NCBI RefSeq assembly: GCF_019097595.1
Contig: NC_080715.1
Location: forward strand, 10,311,573-10,375,572
Source of the DNA: Hemibagrus wyckioides
Taxonomy: Eukaryota > Chordata > Actinopteri > Siluriformes > Bagridae
Direction of reading: 5' to 3'
DNA length: 64,000 bases
Shown: piece by piece, positions 63,411 to 64,000 of the stretch
Layout of the letters: every line of letters starts with the position of its first letter
Position numbering within the stretch: position 1 is the first letter of the stretch
The notes under the pieces: generated by a model
Databases searched by the model: none
What the model saw: only the letters and a program-made list of their open reading frames with translations
Told to the model about the DNA's origin: nothing
Made by a program: the position numbers and the translations under genes

Positions 63411-64000
63411 ACTGATTCTAGACCCTTAACTTTATGTTCATGCTACCAAGTGAGAAGCAACCATTCAGTTTTGATGTGTGTGTATGACACATTTACGGAA
63501 ATATTGCAACAAAACACACATTTTTTACTGAGATTTTCTCGAAACTGTGGACAAATTAGTCATGGCTGGATATGGATGGAAAGATTTCTCGGTACAATGA
63601 TCAAATGTTTTGTCATGTCATCCTTGGAAATAGTGATGAACTACACATCCCATCAGCACCTGGAAATCACATGACCCTGTCACATGTCTTCTAATTAATA
63701 ACATTACAGTTCTTTTGTTCTGGGTTTGGGTGAGATGTGTGTGTTATCTGTAGTATTTCTTTGTGTGTCATGTCCTTGGTTCAACATGTGTATGATTTTT
63801 ATTTCTACACTGTTTGCTTTCTTTGGTTCTTTTTTTTTTTTTTACTTAAGTAAACCACAGCAAGAAACTGAACACCCTCTTGTCACCTCTGGTAAGTGGA
63901 CATACTTAACTAATTTAGTTGTCTTGCTCGTCTTATCTGCTAGCAAAAGCCGATACGAAGCCTAGCATGTAACGTGAAAACCATTGAACTGAATTATAAA
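63411..64000. other. Intergenic to window end, nothing recognised
   Basis: Unique sequence with a poly-T run near 63829-63843. The frames at 63450-63674 and 63726-63965 match nothing I know. Confidence 0.4.

Overview
The window is vertebrate nuclear DNA, almost certainly from a teleost fish. The evidence is a spliced vertebrate nuclear-receptor gene with GT-AG introns, dense microsatellites, many decayed Tc1-like elements, an RTE-type LINE fragment, and dispersed repeats of kinds I know from ray-finned fish. I cannot fix the species. An ostariophysan such as a catfish is possible, but that is only an impression from the repeat content.

Only one protein-coding gene can be supported: nr4a2 (Nurr1), on the + strand, with its coding sequence in six exons between 10527 and 14923. 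The exon junctions read through without a frameshift and give a 617-residue protein with an intact two-zinc-finger DNA-binding domain and a complete ligand-binding domain. Two 5' non-coding exons are proposed (about 9325-9507 and 10114-10222), with a promoter at about 9215-9325 that carries CCAAT boxes, a CRE-like site, an E-box and a weak TATA-like box. A second cluster of CRE-like sites lies near 8080-8214. The 3' UTR probably runs to one of the poly(A) signals near 16070-16112. Teleosts usually keep two copies, nr4a2a and nr4a2b; I cannot say which this is.

Layout. 1-8000: repeats, microsatellites and a few candidate conserved non-coding stretches. 8000-9325: regulatory region, interrupted by a 350-bp compound microsatellite. 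9325-16250: nr4a2. 16250-64000: a gene desert with no supported coding exon. From memory of human chromosome 2, the region downstream of NR4A2 towards KCNJ3 is also a gene desert. The desert holds islands of mixed-composition, repeat-free sequence that look like candidate long-range enhancers; they are densest at 30-38 kb and 44-50 kb. Between them lie Tc1-like remnants, two other inverted-repeat DNA elements, the LINE fragment and many simple repeats.

The observations most worth a second look are: two adjacent near-perfect palindromes (25267-25426 and 25440-25555); a ~200-bp non-coding segment present twice, 2.6 kb apart, among the enhancer candidates (35202-35418 and 37804-38001); a decayed ~33-bp minisatellite (38540-38995); a higher-order (TAGAA)n repeat system (46170-48600); a DNA transposon with ~120-150-bp inverted ends whose internal ORF resembles the N-terminal helix-turn-helix of integrase-like transposases (60686-61341); and NBRE-type sites that could let NR4A2 regulate its own locus. 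I found no microbial-type system, CRISPR array, tRNA or rRNA.
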